Assembly: GCA_934589155.1 (NCBI GenBank)
Contig: CAKTNP010000042.1
Location: 1 to 10,021, forward strand
DNA length: 10,021 bases
Origin: an uncultured Oscillospiraceae bacterium
GTDB taxonomy: Bacteria; Bacillota; Clostridia; Oscillospirales; Oscillospiraceae
Reading direction: 5' to 3'
The notes beneath the pieces are model-generated. The model saw nothing but the letters and a program-made list of their open reading frames with translations, did no database searches and was not told the DNA's origin. A program made the position numbers and the translations under genes. Shown one piece after another: positions 1 to 7,700 of this stretch (position 1 is the first letter of the stretch; the number at the start of each line of letters is the position of its first letter).

Positions 1-86
1 AAAAGGGCACCCGGTCAGCGGTGTTTCGACGGTCAGGGACGCTTACTTCCAGACCGAGACCCATGACAGATTCGGAGGATGGGACC
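1..86. other. Left-edge stretch with no assignable gene
   Basis: This stretch precedes the signal peptidase gene. Frame 1 ends in TGA at 64-66, which overlaps an ATG at 63 as ATGA, so an upstream reading frame could end here. Frame 2 has the more coding-like third-position GC but has no stop before it runs deep into the signal peptidase gene. The only firm signal is GGAGG at 74-78, eight bases before ATG 87, which is the ribosome site of the next gene. I see no clear promoter, and an upstream gene cannot be called from 86 bases. Confidence 0.3.
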
Positions 87-629
87 ATGAAATTCAAAAA
101 AATCTGGAATGTGGTGAGTACGGTGCTGGTGGCGGCGGTGGTGCTGCTGGCGGTGCTGCTGGTAGGGGCCCGGCTGTTCGGACTGCAGGTGTACACCGTG
201 CTGTCCGGCTCCATGGAACCCACCTATCATGTGGGCTCCCTCATTTATGTGAAAAAAACCGCAGCGGAGGACATAGAGGCTGGGGACGTGATCACATTTC
301 TGGTGAGCGAGGACACCATCGCCACCCACCGGGTGACGGCGGTGGTCCCCGACGAGGAGGACCCCAACGTCCTGCGCTTTCAGACCAAGGGCGACGCCAA
401 CGAAAATGTGGACGGGGCAATGGTCCATGAGAACAACGTGATCGGCGAGCCGGTGTTCACCATTCCCTATCTTGGGTACGTGGCCAACTACATCCAGCAT
501 CCGCCGGGCCTGTATGTGGCCATCAGCGCAGGGGCCGTTTTACTGCTGTTGGTGTTCCTGCCGGACCTGTTCCCGGAGCGGAAGAAGGAAAAGTCCGGGA
601 CCGGTGAGGAGCCGGAGAAAACCGAGTAA
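87..629 (+). CDS. sipW: SipW-like type I signal peptidase (ER/archaeal type)
   Basis: A 180-residue membrane signal peptidase predicted to remove signal peptides from the TasA-like proteins encoded downstream. A first membrane segment (about residues 9-33) leads into the SGSMEPT box with nucleophile Ser42. The second catalytic position is His81 in TIATHRV, the Ser/His arrangement of SipW and eukaryotic or archaeal signal peptidases rather than the Ser/Lys pair of ordinary bacterial LepB. The GDANENVD box (Asp103, Asp109) follows, and a second membrane segment (about 154-173) ends in a charged Lys/Glu tail, as in Bacillus SipW. ATG 87 is preferred because GGAGG lies eight bases upstream; ATG 63 (188 residues) forms an ATGA overlap but has no ribosome site. 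The family call is firm. Specificity for the neighbouring substrates is inferred from known tapA-sipW-tasA operons and from the SipW-type signals next door. Confidence 0.93.
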   Translation: MKFKKIWNVVSTVLVAAVVLLAVLLVGARLFGLQVYTVLSGSMEPTYHVGSLIYVKKTAAEDIEAGDVITFLVSEDTIATHRVTAVVPDEEDPNVLRFQTKGDANENVDGAMVHENNVIGEPVFTIPYLGYVANYIQHPPGLYVAISAGAVLLLLVFLPDLFPERKKEKSGTGEEPEKTE

Positions 630-692
630 TTTCTGCCGGAAAATCCGGTTTGGAGATTAACCATAACTATGTTGAGAAAGGAGGGGATTTGC

Positions 693-1259
693 ATGAAGCG
701 CAGTATGAGCGGCAAGGCCCTGGCGGTGCTGGTGGCCGTGGTCCTTTTGATCGGCTGCGCGGTGGGCGGTACGGTGGCCTGGCTGGTGGCCAAGGGCGGC
801 ACCATTGCGAACACCTTTACGGTGGGCAATATCAAGGTGTCCCTGTATGAGACCACCGGGACCTATCACATCGTTCCCGGCGTGGACATTGCTAAGAATC
901 CCAAGGCACTGGTCGAGGCGGACAGCGAGGACTGCTATCTGTTCGTGAAGGTGGACGAGGAGGATTGGCCCAGGTTCACGGAGCAGGACGGCACGACCCG
1001 AAAGGTAGATTACAAGCTGGCAAACGGCTGGACCAAGCTGGAGAACGGCGTGTACTACCGCGAGGTCGACAAGAGCACGGAGAACCAAACCTTCCAGATC
1101 CTGGAGGGGAACAAGGTCACCGTCAGCAAGAACCTGACCAAGGGCGAGCTGGACACCGTAAGCGCCAAGCCGAAGCTGATCTTCACTGTCTACGCGGTGC
1201 AGAAGGAAGGCGTCAAAGACGCTGCCGAGGCATGGGAGATTGCCATGGGCAACAAGTAA
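693..1259 (+). CDS. Short TasA/camelysin-like protein with SipW-type signal
   Basis: A 188-residue exported protein. The start at 693 is set by AAAGGAGG (677-684) eight bases upstream; an in-frame ATG at 669 lies ahead of that site and is unlikely. The N-terminus has basic residues, a hydrophobic core (about 9-29) and the sequence GGTVAWLVAKGG, with cleavage expected after Ala29. NTFTVGNIKVSLYE then follows (40-53), the hallmark of SipW-dependent proteins. The mature part has the usual order: a PG turn after the first strands (VPGVDIAKNP, 61-70), a middle strand CYLFVKVDEED, and a final strand LIFTVYAVQKEG, before a helical end. It is about 90 residues shorter than the three paralogues downstream, so it is probably a minor subunit, cap or initiator. 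The mature N-terminus is Trp-Leu-Val-Ala instead of Tyr-Phe-Thr-Asp. The role is inferred from context. Confidence 0.82.
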   Translation: MKRSMSGKALAVLVAVVLLIGCAVGGTVAWLVAKGGTIANTFTVGNIKVSLYETTGTYHIVPGVDIAKNPKALVEADSEDCYLFVKVDEEDWPRFTEQDGTTRKVDYKLANGWTKLENGVYYREVDKSTENQTFQILEGNKVTVSKNLTKGELDTVSAKPKLIFTVYAVQKEGVKDAAEAWEIAMGNK

Positions 1260-1330
1260 ACCCCGCATTTCACCGCAAAGACAGAAAAACATGAAAACCA
1301 TGAGTCATACATGGGAAGGGTGAATTTACT

Positions 1331-2161
1331 ATGAAGAAGAAAATCTTAGCCATCTGCCTGTGCCTGGTGCTGGCGGCGGTGGCTGTGGTGGGGGCCTCTC
1401 TGGCTTACTTCACCGACACGAAGTCCGCAACGAATACGTTTACTGTGGGAAATGTCAAGATCGATCTGATCGAGTCCAGATACCACCGTCAGGGATCCGG
1501 CGGCTCCGGCGATACCTCTATTCCGGCTCCGACCCAGACCGCAAGCGGAATGAAGTATGTCTCCGACGGTGCTACGATTTTCACAGATGAAGAGATCAAG
1601 GCGGATGCTGCGAATTACCCCACCTACATCGGTGAGCGGGGCAAAAACATGGTACCCGGCAAGAACATTGCCAAGTCTCCCTATGTCATCAACACCGGCG
1701 CGAATGACGCTTACATCCGCATCCGCGTGATGATCCCCTCCGATGCGAACCGCGATTACTGGCAGGCTCGCAGCGGCGGCGTGATCAAGAGCCAGTTCTG
1801 CACCACCGCCATCACCAGCGGCGAGTTTATGCACAATGACAAAACGACGTACAATCCGTTTATTGATGCCAGCGGCAGGGGCTATGTGGATGAGAACGGC
1901 GTAAAGTACGATGTTTACACCTTCATCCGCAACGAGCCGCTGAAGCCCGGTGAGATGACCGAATGGAATGTCTGGAACTACATCGGTATTGCGGATGAGG
2001 CTACCAGTGCGAATATCCAGAAGGCTATCAATAAAGGCGCGATCCTGGTATCGGAGGATGGCACCATGACCGTCAACGTTCTGGTGCAGGCGGACGCCAT
2101 CCAGGCGGAGGGCTTCGCCAACGCCACCGAGGCTTTCGCGGCCTTTGACGCGCAGAAGTAA
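1331..2161 (+). CDS. TasA-like fibre subunit, tandem paralogue 1
   Basis: A 276-residue exported protein, first of three tandem paralogues. The start follows GGAAGG at 1314-1319. The signal region (1-25) ends GASLA before YFTD, so SipW-type cleavage is expected after Ala25. Then come NTFTVGNVKIDLIES (35-49), a Gly/Ser-rich stretch (YHRQGSGGSGD), the NMVPGKNIAKSPYV turn (106-119), strand AYIRIRVMIP, the LKPGEMTEWNVWNYIG block, and the C-terminal strand VLVQADAIQAEGF. These are the ordered elements of TasA/camelysin (CalY) proteins, which in Bacillus polymerise into biofilm fibres by inserting an N-terminal strand into the next subunit. The mature length (about 250) is near that of B. subtilis TasA. 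Unlike its two paralogues it has Ser116 where they have Cys, leaving Cys157 unpaired. A main fibre subunit role is inferred from copy number and family. Confidence 0.87.
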   Translation: MKKKILAICLCLVLAAVAVVGASLAYFTDTKSATNTFTVGNVKIDLIESRYHRQGSGGSGDTSIPAPTQTASGMKYVSDGATIFTDEEIKADAANYPTYIGERGKNMVPGKNIAKSPYVINTGANDAYIRIRVMIPSDANRDYWQARSGGVIKSQFCTTAITSGEFMHNDKTTYNPFIDASGRGYVDENGVKYDVYTFIRNEPLKPGEMTEWNVWNYIGIADEATSANIQKAINKGAILVSEDGTMTVNVLVQADAIQAEGFANATEAFAAFDAQK

Positions 2162-2177
2162 AATCCCATTGATCCGG

Positions 2178-2241
2178 AAATCGGGGATCCCGGAGCGAGC
2201 GATCCGGAACCCGGAGGGCCCCGCCGGAGTCCCCGATTTTT
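2178..2241 (+). terminator. Terminator-like hairpin after paralogue 1 (partial attenuator)
   Basis: AAATCGGGGA (2178-2187) pairs with TCCCCGATTT (2230-2239), and the run of five T ends at 2241. The stem can extend through CCGG/CCGG after an imperfect step (one T·G wobble, one C/A mismatch). The apical part is large (about 40 bases), CCGG-rich and able to fold into smaller hairpins. It lies in a 133-base spacer that recurs with the same length after paralogue 2. Because the same gene family continues directly beyond it with only a ribosome site, partial termination that favours the first genes is more likely than a full stop. Confidence 0.5.
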
Positions 2242-2294
2242 GAGATAGACACAAAAGCAGTCACAAAACATACGAAAGAAAGGGCGAATTCATC

Positions 2295-3116
2295 ATGAAA
2301 AAGAAGATCTTAGCCATCTGCCTGTGCCTGGCGCTGGCGGCGGTGGCTGTGGTGGGGGCATCTCTGGCCTACTTCACCGACAAGGACGCCAAGACCAACA
2401 CCTTTACCGTGGGCAACGTGGACATCAAGCTGATCGAGTCCACCTATCACCGGGAGGGCAACGACAACTCCGGCGATACCTCCATCCTTGACCCCACCCA
2501 TAAGGTGACGGCTGATGACAACATGAAGTATGTCACCACGGGCCACACCATGTTCACCGATGAGGAGATCCAGCAAAACGCCGAGAAGTACACCGATTAT
2601 CTCGGCACCCGGGGCAAGAACATGGTTCCCGGCCGGAACGCTGCCAAGTGCCCCTATGTGATCAACGAGGGCAGCAACGACGCCTATATCCGGATCCGCG
2701 TGATGATTCCCCATGACGGCGACGTGGACAACGGCGGTATTATTAATTCTCAGTTCTGCTCCTCCGCAACGAGCAGCGGCGAGTTCCAGCAGGGCGAGAA
2801 TGGGAAGTACTGGCCCGTTGTTACTCTGAACGGCTACACCGACCAGGAAACCAACCTGGTGTATGATGTTTATACTTACACCCGCATTGAGCCCCTGAAG
2901 CCCGGCGAGATGACCGAGTGGAACGTGTGGAACTTCGTGGGTATCTCCGAGTCCGCATCCGAGGAGAATATCCAGAAGGCGATTGAGAACGGCGTGATCA
3001 CCGTGGCTGACGATGGCACCATGAGCTTTAACGTGCTGGTGCAGGCCGACGCCATCCAGGCCGAGGGCTTTGCCAATGCCACCGAGGCTTTTGCGGCCTT
3101 CGATGCGCAGCAGTAA
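2295..3116 (+). CDS. TasA-like fibre subunit, tandem paralogue 2
   Basis: A 273-residue exported protein closely related to its neighbours on both sides. The start follows an AAAGAAAGGG ribosome site just upstream of 2285. The signal again ends GASLA, with mature start YFTD at residue 26, then NTFTVGNVDIKLIES (35-49). The NMVPGRNAAKCPYV turn (109-122), AYIRIRVMIP, LKPGEMTEWNVWNFVG and VLVQADAIQAEGF blocks match paralogue 1. Cys119 and Cys155 form a possible pair shared with paralogue 3. The first part (HREGNDNSGDTSI, VTADD, YVTTGHTMFT) matches paralogue 3, whereas the C-terminal part (FANATEAFAAFDAQ) matches paralogue 1, so the gene looks like a mosaic. It is predicted to be cut by the SipW-like peptidase and polymerised as a fibre subunit. 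The exact role against the other two copies is unknown. Confidence 0.87.
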   Translation: MKKKILAICLCLALAAVAVVGASLAYFTDKDAKTNTFTVGNVDIKLIESTYHREGNDNSGDTSILDPTHKVTADDNMKYVTTGHTMFTDEEIQQNAEKYTDYLGTRGKNMVPGRNAAKCPYVINEGSNDAYIRIRVMIPHDGDVDNGGIINSQFCSSATSSGEFQQGENGKYWPVVTLNGYTDQETNLVYDVYTYTRIEPLKPGEMTEWNVWNFVGISESASEENIQKAIENGVITVADDGTMSFNVLVQADAIQAEGFANATEAFAAFDAQQ

Positions 3117-3133
3117 AAATCCGTTGATCCGGG

Positions 3134-3196
3134 AATCGGGGATTCCGGAGTGAGTGATCCGGAATCCGGAGGACCCCGCCGGAGTCCCCGATTTTT
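3134..3196 (+). terminator. Terminator-like hairpin after paralogue 2, second copy
   Basis: AATCGGGGATTCCGG (3134-3148) pairs with CCGGAGTCCCCGATT (3179-3193) over 15 positions with one T·G wobble, and TTTTT ends at 3196. This copy is better paired than the one after paralogue 1. A competing inner hairpin is perfect over ten bases: GGATTCCGGA (3140-3149) with TCCGGAATCC (3158-3167), loop of eight. The spacer (3117-3249) is 133 bases, exactly as long as 2162-2294 and aligned with it without gaps through the T run. It probably acts as a partial terminator or stability element between two similar subunit genes. That function is inferred. Confidence 0.52.
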
Positions 3197-3249
3197 CAGA
3201 TAAAACCAAAGGCAAGCACAGAACATATGAAAGGAAGGAAAAATTCACT

Positions 3250-4092
3250 ATGAAGAAGAAAATCGTAGCCATCTGCCTGTGCCTGGCACTGGCCGCCGTG
3301 GCCGTGGTGGGGGCGTCTCTGGCCTACTTCACCGACAAGGACGCCAAGACCAACACCTTTACCGTGGGTAACGTAAAAATCGACCTGATCGAGTCCCAGT
3401 TCCACCGCGAAGGCAACGACAACTCCGGCGATACCTCCATCCCCGATCCCACCCATAAGGTGACCGCCGATGACGGCATGCAGTATGTCACCACGGGCCA
3501 CACCATGTTCACCAATGACGAGATCAAGGCAGACGCCGAGACCTATGCGACCGACTACCTGGCCGTGAGGGGCGAGAACATGGTTCCCGGCCGCGGCGTT
3601 GCCAAGTGCCCGTATGTCGTCAACACCGGCGCGAACGACGCTTACATCCGCATCCGCGTGATGGTCCCCTCCAAAGCCAACAACGACTTCGTTGACGTGA
3701 AGGACGGCGGCGTGATCACCAACCAGTGGTGCTCCACCTCCTTTATCAGCGGCGAGTTCATCGATGCCAAGGGCAACGGCTGGAACAATGCCCCTGCGAT
3801 TGAAAGGAACGTTGAGAAGGACGGCATGAAGTATGACGTTTACACCTTCACCCGCACCAAGCCTCTGGCTGCCGGCGCTATGACCGAGTGGAACGTCTGG
3901 AACTTCATCGGACTGAACAAGGATGCCACCAGCGACGACATCCAGAAGGCTGTTGAGGCCGGTGCCATCAAAATGATCGAGACCGACAGCGGTGCCAAGA
4001 CCATGACCTTCAACGTTCTGGTGGAGGCCGACGCCATCCAGGCTGAGGGCTTTGCGGACGCTACCGCCGCCTTCGCCGCTTTCGACAAATAA
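3250..4092 (+). CDS. TasA-like fibre subunit, tandem paralogue 3
   Basis: A 280-residue exported protein, the last of the tandem set. The start at 3250 follows AAGGAAGG (3231-3238); the open frame extends upstream to 3154 but that part is the non-coding spacer. SipW-type cleavage is expected after Ala25 (GASLA before YFTD). Core blocks: NTFTVGNVKIDLIES (35-49), NMVPGRGVAKCPYV (110-123), AYIRIRVMVP (131-140), MTEWNVWNFIG (211-221) and FNVLVEADAIQAEGF (254-268). Cys120 and Cys161 are placed like the pair in paralogue 2. It differs from its sisters near the C-terminus: LAAGAMTEW replaces LKPGEMTEW, an IETDSGAK insertion precedes the last strand, and the protein ends FDK. Family membership is firm; whether it is a co-polymer or an alternative subunit is unknown. 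Confidence 0.87.
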   Translation: MKKKIVAICLCLALAAVAVVGASLAYFTDKDAKTNTFTVGNVKIDLIESQFHREGNDNSGDTSIPDPTHKVTADDGMQYVTTGHTMFTNDEIKADAETYATDYLAVRGENMVPGRGVAKCPYVVNTGANDAYIRIRVMVPSKANNDFVDVKDGGVITNQWCSTSFISGEFIDAKGNGWNNAPAIERNVEKDGMKYDVYTFTRTKPLAAGAMTEWNVWNFIGLNKDATSDDIQKAVEAGAIKMIETDSGAKTMTFNVLVEADAIQAEGFADATAAFAAFDK

Positions 4093-4106
4093 GACCGCTT
4101 TCCAAG

Positions 4107-4174
4107 CTGTGGCTGCTCCCGAGAGGGAGCAGCCATAGGAGAGTGCCCGGCAGGCCGGGCGCCCTCCTATGGCT
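4107..4174 (+). promoter_or_regulatory. Two overlapping, mutually exclusive hairpins in the leader of the next gene
   Basis: Hairpin 1 has a perfect 11-base stem, TGGCTGCTCCC (4110-4120) with GGGAGCAGCCA (4125-4135), around a GAGA loop; three more pairs including a wobble extend it to 4107-4138. Hairpin 2 joins AGCCATAGGAG (4131-4141) to CTCCTATGGCT (4164-4174) and GTGCCCGG (4143-4150) to CCGGGCGC (4155-4162), about 20 base positions with one mismatch and a CAGG loop. Both need 4131-4138, so only one can form at a time. Neither is followed by a T run, so they are not standard intrinsic terminators. They may protect or process the upstream subunit mRNA, or control the gene at 4209. The pairing is seen; the role is inferred. 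Confidence 0.6.
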
Positions 4175-4208
4175 ATGGCCATTCCAGTCCACGAGAGGAG
4201 CTGTATGT

Positions 4209-4796
4209 ATGAAGAAGCGTAAAATACTTCTAATTTCCATATTTACCATCATTCTCGCCATTGCCGCCATGGGCAGCTCCGCCTTTTTTAGTGCGGAGGA
4301 CACGGCCCACAACGTGATCACATCGGGCAGCGTGAACATTGCCGTGGTGGAGACCATGCTGGACGGCACGGAGCTGAAGGCGTTCCCGGAGGAGGGAATC
4401 ACCGGCGTGATGCCCGGGTCCACGGTGTCCAAAATCGTGAGCATCCGGAACACCGGAAGAAGCGACGCCTGGATCCGGGTGCGGGTGAGCATTGAGGTGA
4501 AGGACGGCGAGGGGCTGCCTTTGGACACCGGTGTGGTGGGATTCACCGTAGAGGGCCCCTGGTTCGACGGGGGAGACGGGTACTATTATTACGGCGAGGC
4601 CGTTCCGGCGGAGAAGGAGACCCAGGTCCTGTTCCGGGAGGTCCGGTTCGATCCCGACATGGGAAATGAGTACCAGAACTGCACCGCCTACATCAAAATC
4701 GAGGCCGAAGCGGTACAGACCGCCAACAACCCGATCCCCGACGGGGGGACCGTGCGTGATGTAGCCGGTTGGCCGGGCGCGGAAGGGGTGGTCTAA
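4209..4796 (+). CDS. Short TasA-like protein with SipW-type signal
   Basis: A 195-residue exported protein. The start is fixed by AGAGGAG (4194-4200) eight bases before ATG 4209; upstream in-frame codons lie in the hairpin leader. The signal is basic (MKKRK) with a hydrophobic core and ends MGSSA before FFSAED, so cleavage is expected after Ala25. The mature part has the family pattern: SGSVNIAVVET, GVMPGSTVSKIVSIRNTG (66-83; the PG turn and NTG), AWIRVRVSIEV, and the last strand YIKIEAEAVQTANNP. A Gly/Tyr-rich loop, FDGGDGYYYYGE, lies between strands. It is shorter than the tandem subunits. The next gene starts one base after its stop, so the two are probably translated together. It may be an adaptor linking the large secreted protein to the fibre; that is inference from adjacency. 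Confidence 0.83.
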   Translation: MKKRKILLISIFTIILAIAAMGSSAFFSAEDTAHNVITSGSVNIAVVETMLDGTELKAFPEEGITGVMPGSTVSKIVSIRNTGRSDAWIRVRVSIEVKDGEGLPLDTGVVGFTVEGPWFDGGDGYYYYGEAVPAEKETQVLFREVRFDPDMGNEYQNCTAYIKIEAEAVQTANNPIPDGGTVRDVAGWPGAEGVV

Positions 4797-4797
4797 G

Positions 4798-7700
4798 ATG
4801 AAGCATTTGCAGAGAATATTGGTGCTGGCGCTCAGCGCAATTCTGGTGATCACCGCCTGCATTCCCGGCACACTGGCGAGCCGGGCGGTGGAGACCGTGG
4901 ACACCACGGCGCCGAAAACCACGGCGGGGACCGAAAGCACGGTACCGGAAACAACGGTACCGGAGACCGGGACCGCAGCATCCGAACAGCCGGAGGCGCC
5001 CATGGAGCAAAAGCCGGTTTCCACGGATGAGAGATACACCGTTTCCTTTGACCTGGACGGCGGGATCCTGACGGCCCGAGGAGAGGACCGCAGCGTCACT
5101 GCGGCTCCGGGGGAGATCATTACCCTGCCGGGGGCACCGGAAAAGGAAGATCGGACCTTTACGGGGTGGCGGTCTGCCAAGAGCGGGGAAACCTATGGGG
5201 CGGGAGCCGACTATGAAGTCACGGATGACGATACCCTGACGGCCCAGTGGAATATGCTCCAGGTGCTGGGGGTAAACACGGAGCCGGAGAACAGCGAGGC
5301 CCTGAGCGGGGCGGACTGCGTGGTGGAGGCCGTTTCCGAGACGGAGCAGGAAAGCGTGGAATCCGCCGTGAATACGGCCCTGGACGGCGACGCCGTGGGG
5401 GCCCTGAACGTGCTGGCGGCGGATATCAGCTTCCTGGATGAAAGCGGCAGGTCGTTGGAGCCCGCAGAGGGCGAGACCGTCCCCGTGACGCTGACGGTGC
5501 CCGAGAGTCAAATCGACGAGGACGCTGCATTCCTGGTGGTCTACCATATGGTAGAGCGGGAGGACGGCAGCTATTATGCCGAGCCGGTGCAGTATGTACC
5601 CCGGGAGAAGGGAACCCAGGAGATCAGCTTCGGGGCCACGGGCTTTTCCATCTATGCGGTGGCGGCCGTCGGCAAGAAGGCGGGAGACGCGGGCTCCGTC
5701 GAGATTCGGACCGACGGAACCGAAACGGTCTATTACGAGATCGAGGAAGAACAGAGCCAGGTGTTCTTTTTCCAGGACGACAACGCGGCAGATTACAAGT
5801 ATCATCGGTACACCTGGACCGTGAAGGATAATGACGATACCGTTCGGGCTTATTCGACATCCATCTATTTCCAGGACGAGGGTTCCACATCGGACAACAA
5901 AAACAGCTATCAGTATCCCTGGCTGTCCCTGGACGCTCTGCGGCCGGGCGTGGTGACGCTGGCAGTGGACTACTACTGCTACAACGGCAGCGACTGGTGG
6001 CATCCCAGCGGGACTGTGGCTTCCGGCACGGTAGAGATCAAGCTGGCCGTTACGGCGAAGCAAAACGGCCTGGCCATTGAGAACCATATCCCGGAAAACG
6101 GCACGCTAAAGCCGGTTTGGCGGGATGCGGCATCCAACGCCGTGCCGGATCACTATGTGTGGACCAAGGAATTTTACCATACCTATAACCAGGGCGGCGA
6201 TTCTTCCGAAGGCCACCGAGGCAAGAGCACCATTGACGACGACGCGGTGCTGGAGGACGGCAGCATCAACGTGGCCATTGACGCCGGCGGCATCGCCCAG
6301 GAACAGGATTCCGAAGGAAACGACATCCTGTGCTTGAAGCTCTATACCTGCACGGCCTATGACAAGGACGGAAACGTATTGGGCACCGCTACTCACCGGG
6401 TGGAATACGGCGAGGACGTGCTGAACGGCAGCTTTGAATACCCGAAGATCCCCACAGGATCCAGCTATGCCTTTGCCAACGGCACCAGGCAGCTGTTCTG
6501 GCGGTCTACGGCCCCGGGCAGCGGCACCTATCTGGGAATGGACGTGGAGCTGGGCAACGACACGAAAGGAAATCCCTATCTGATCGACGGAGACAAGGCC
6601 AACGACGGCACTCAGTTTGCGGAGCTGAACGCGGAGAAGGTGGGCACCCTGTACCAGGACGTGCTGACGGCCCCCGGGGCTACGCTGTCCTGGTCCTTCG
6701 GACACCGGAGCCGCAAGGGCACCGGTACTAACGTGATGTATCTGGTCATTGCCTCCACCAAGGACGCCCAGAACGTGACCAATCAGACCCAGATCAACGC
6801 CTTGGTCAAAAGCTTCCAGGCCGACGGGGTCAGCGTGAGCTATAACGGCGGAACCTACACCATGTGGAAATTCGAGGGCAACCCCAATTACTGGCAGGAT
6901 CACTCCGGCAGCTATACGGTGCCGGACGGTCAGTATGCCACCCGGTTCTTCTTTGCCTCCGCCAGCGGCAGCACCACCGGCAACCTGATCGACGGGATCC
7001 ACTTCAACGAGGTCCAGCGGTATGTCATTGAGTATTATCTCAACGGCAAATTGCAAAAGAATCTGACCCAGACCTCCAATGCGGATCTGGACAGCATCAT
7101 TACGCCGGCTCACAGCGGAGACAAGGCCCTGGAGAATGCGGTCCTGACAAGCTCCACCATCAACGGCGTGAATTACGGGGGCGTGACCCTGAGCATCAAG
7201 GCCAGAAAGACCATGGACGCCGAATATGAGGGATGCCGAAACGTGCTGCGGCTGTACTACACCACCGGCACGGCGTCCGTGCGGAAGATCGTGGAGATCG
7301 AAGGCTGGGACGACCTGAGCGATGAGGAAAAGGCCGCGATTGGCGGGCCCGACGGATACACCGCCAGCTTCCGGCTCTATGACGGTGAACAGGTGGTGGC
7401 CACGGCCTCCGTGACCATCGATCTGGACGAATACGCCCAGAAGACCGCCGTGGCTGTGTTTAAGGACGCAGAGGACCCCACCAAGGATTTCGCTCCGAAG
7501 CTGAATTACAGCTATCGGGTGGTGGAGGATACGAGGAACTCCGACACCGCCAACGGAGGCGCTCATGTGTATGAGCAGGAGACCACCTACACGCCCGCAG
7601 CGGAGGACGGAGCCAGCGGCGTCATGCAAACGGACGGGGCCGGCACCGGATCCTGTACGGTGAAAAACAGCTACCGTATGGTGCTGACGACCCTGACCAT

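Larger units (their letters stand above)
1331..4092 (+). repeat. Tandem array of three paralogous subunit genes
   Basis: Three consecutive genes start at 1331, 2295 and 3250, spaced 964 and 955 bases apart. They share strong DNA similarity at their signal regions; one 53-base run is identical between 2361-2413 and 3316-3368. The spacers after the first two genes are also duplicated, so the repeated unit is gene plus spacer. The third gene lacks the downstream spacer and is followed by different hairpins. The bases just before 1331 resemble the ribosome-site ends of the two duplicated spacers, consistent with unequal crossing-over that duplicated the unit. Confidence 0.85.

Noticed and set aside
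21..86. N-terminal extension of the signal peptidase to an ATG at 21
   Set aside because: The extra 22 residues do not fit the family's short N-terminus before the first membrane span, and only ATG 87 has a correctly spaced GGAGG.
637..649. Small hairpin CCGGA-AAA-TCCGG after the peptidase gene
   Set aside because: Only five base pairs with a loop of three and just a few T after it; too weak to call a terminator.
1260..1330. Separate promoter before the tandem subunit genes
   Set aside because: No convincing -35 and -10 pair at proper spacing is visible in these 71 bases; a promoter here cannot be excluded but is not supported.
3154..3249. N-terminal extension of paralogue 3 to an ATG at 3154
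   Set aside because: This stretch is the duplicated non-coding spacer with the hairpin; the true start at 3250 has a ribosome site and a SipW-type signal identical in layout to the sister genes.
1331..4092. CRISPR or short-repeat array
   Set aside because: The repetition is of whole genes with spacers of about 960 bases, not of short direct repeats with unique spacers.
4107..4174. Intrinsic terminator after paralogue 3
   Set aside because: Both stems are strong but neither is followed by a T run, so they are recorded as a regulatory or processing structure instead.
4693..6087. Minus-strand open frame of 464 codons, and similar ones at 1346-2254, 2310-3272 and 3196-4182
   Set aside because: The three over the tandem genes have mutually similar translations only because the plus-strand genes are paralogues; all lie opposite well supported genes.
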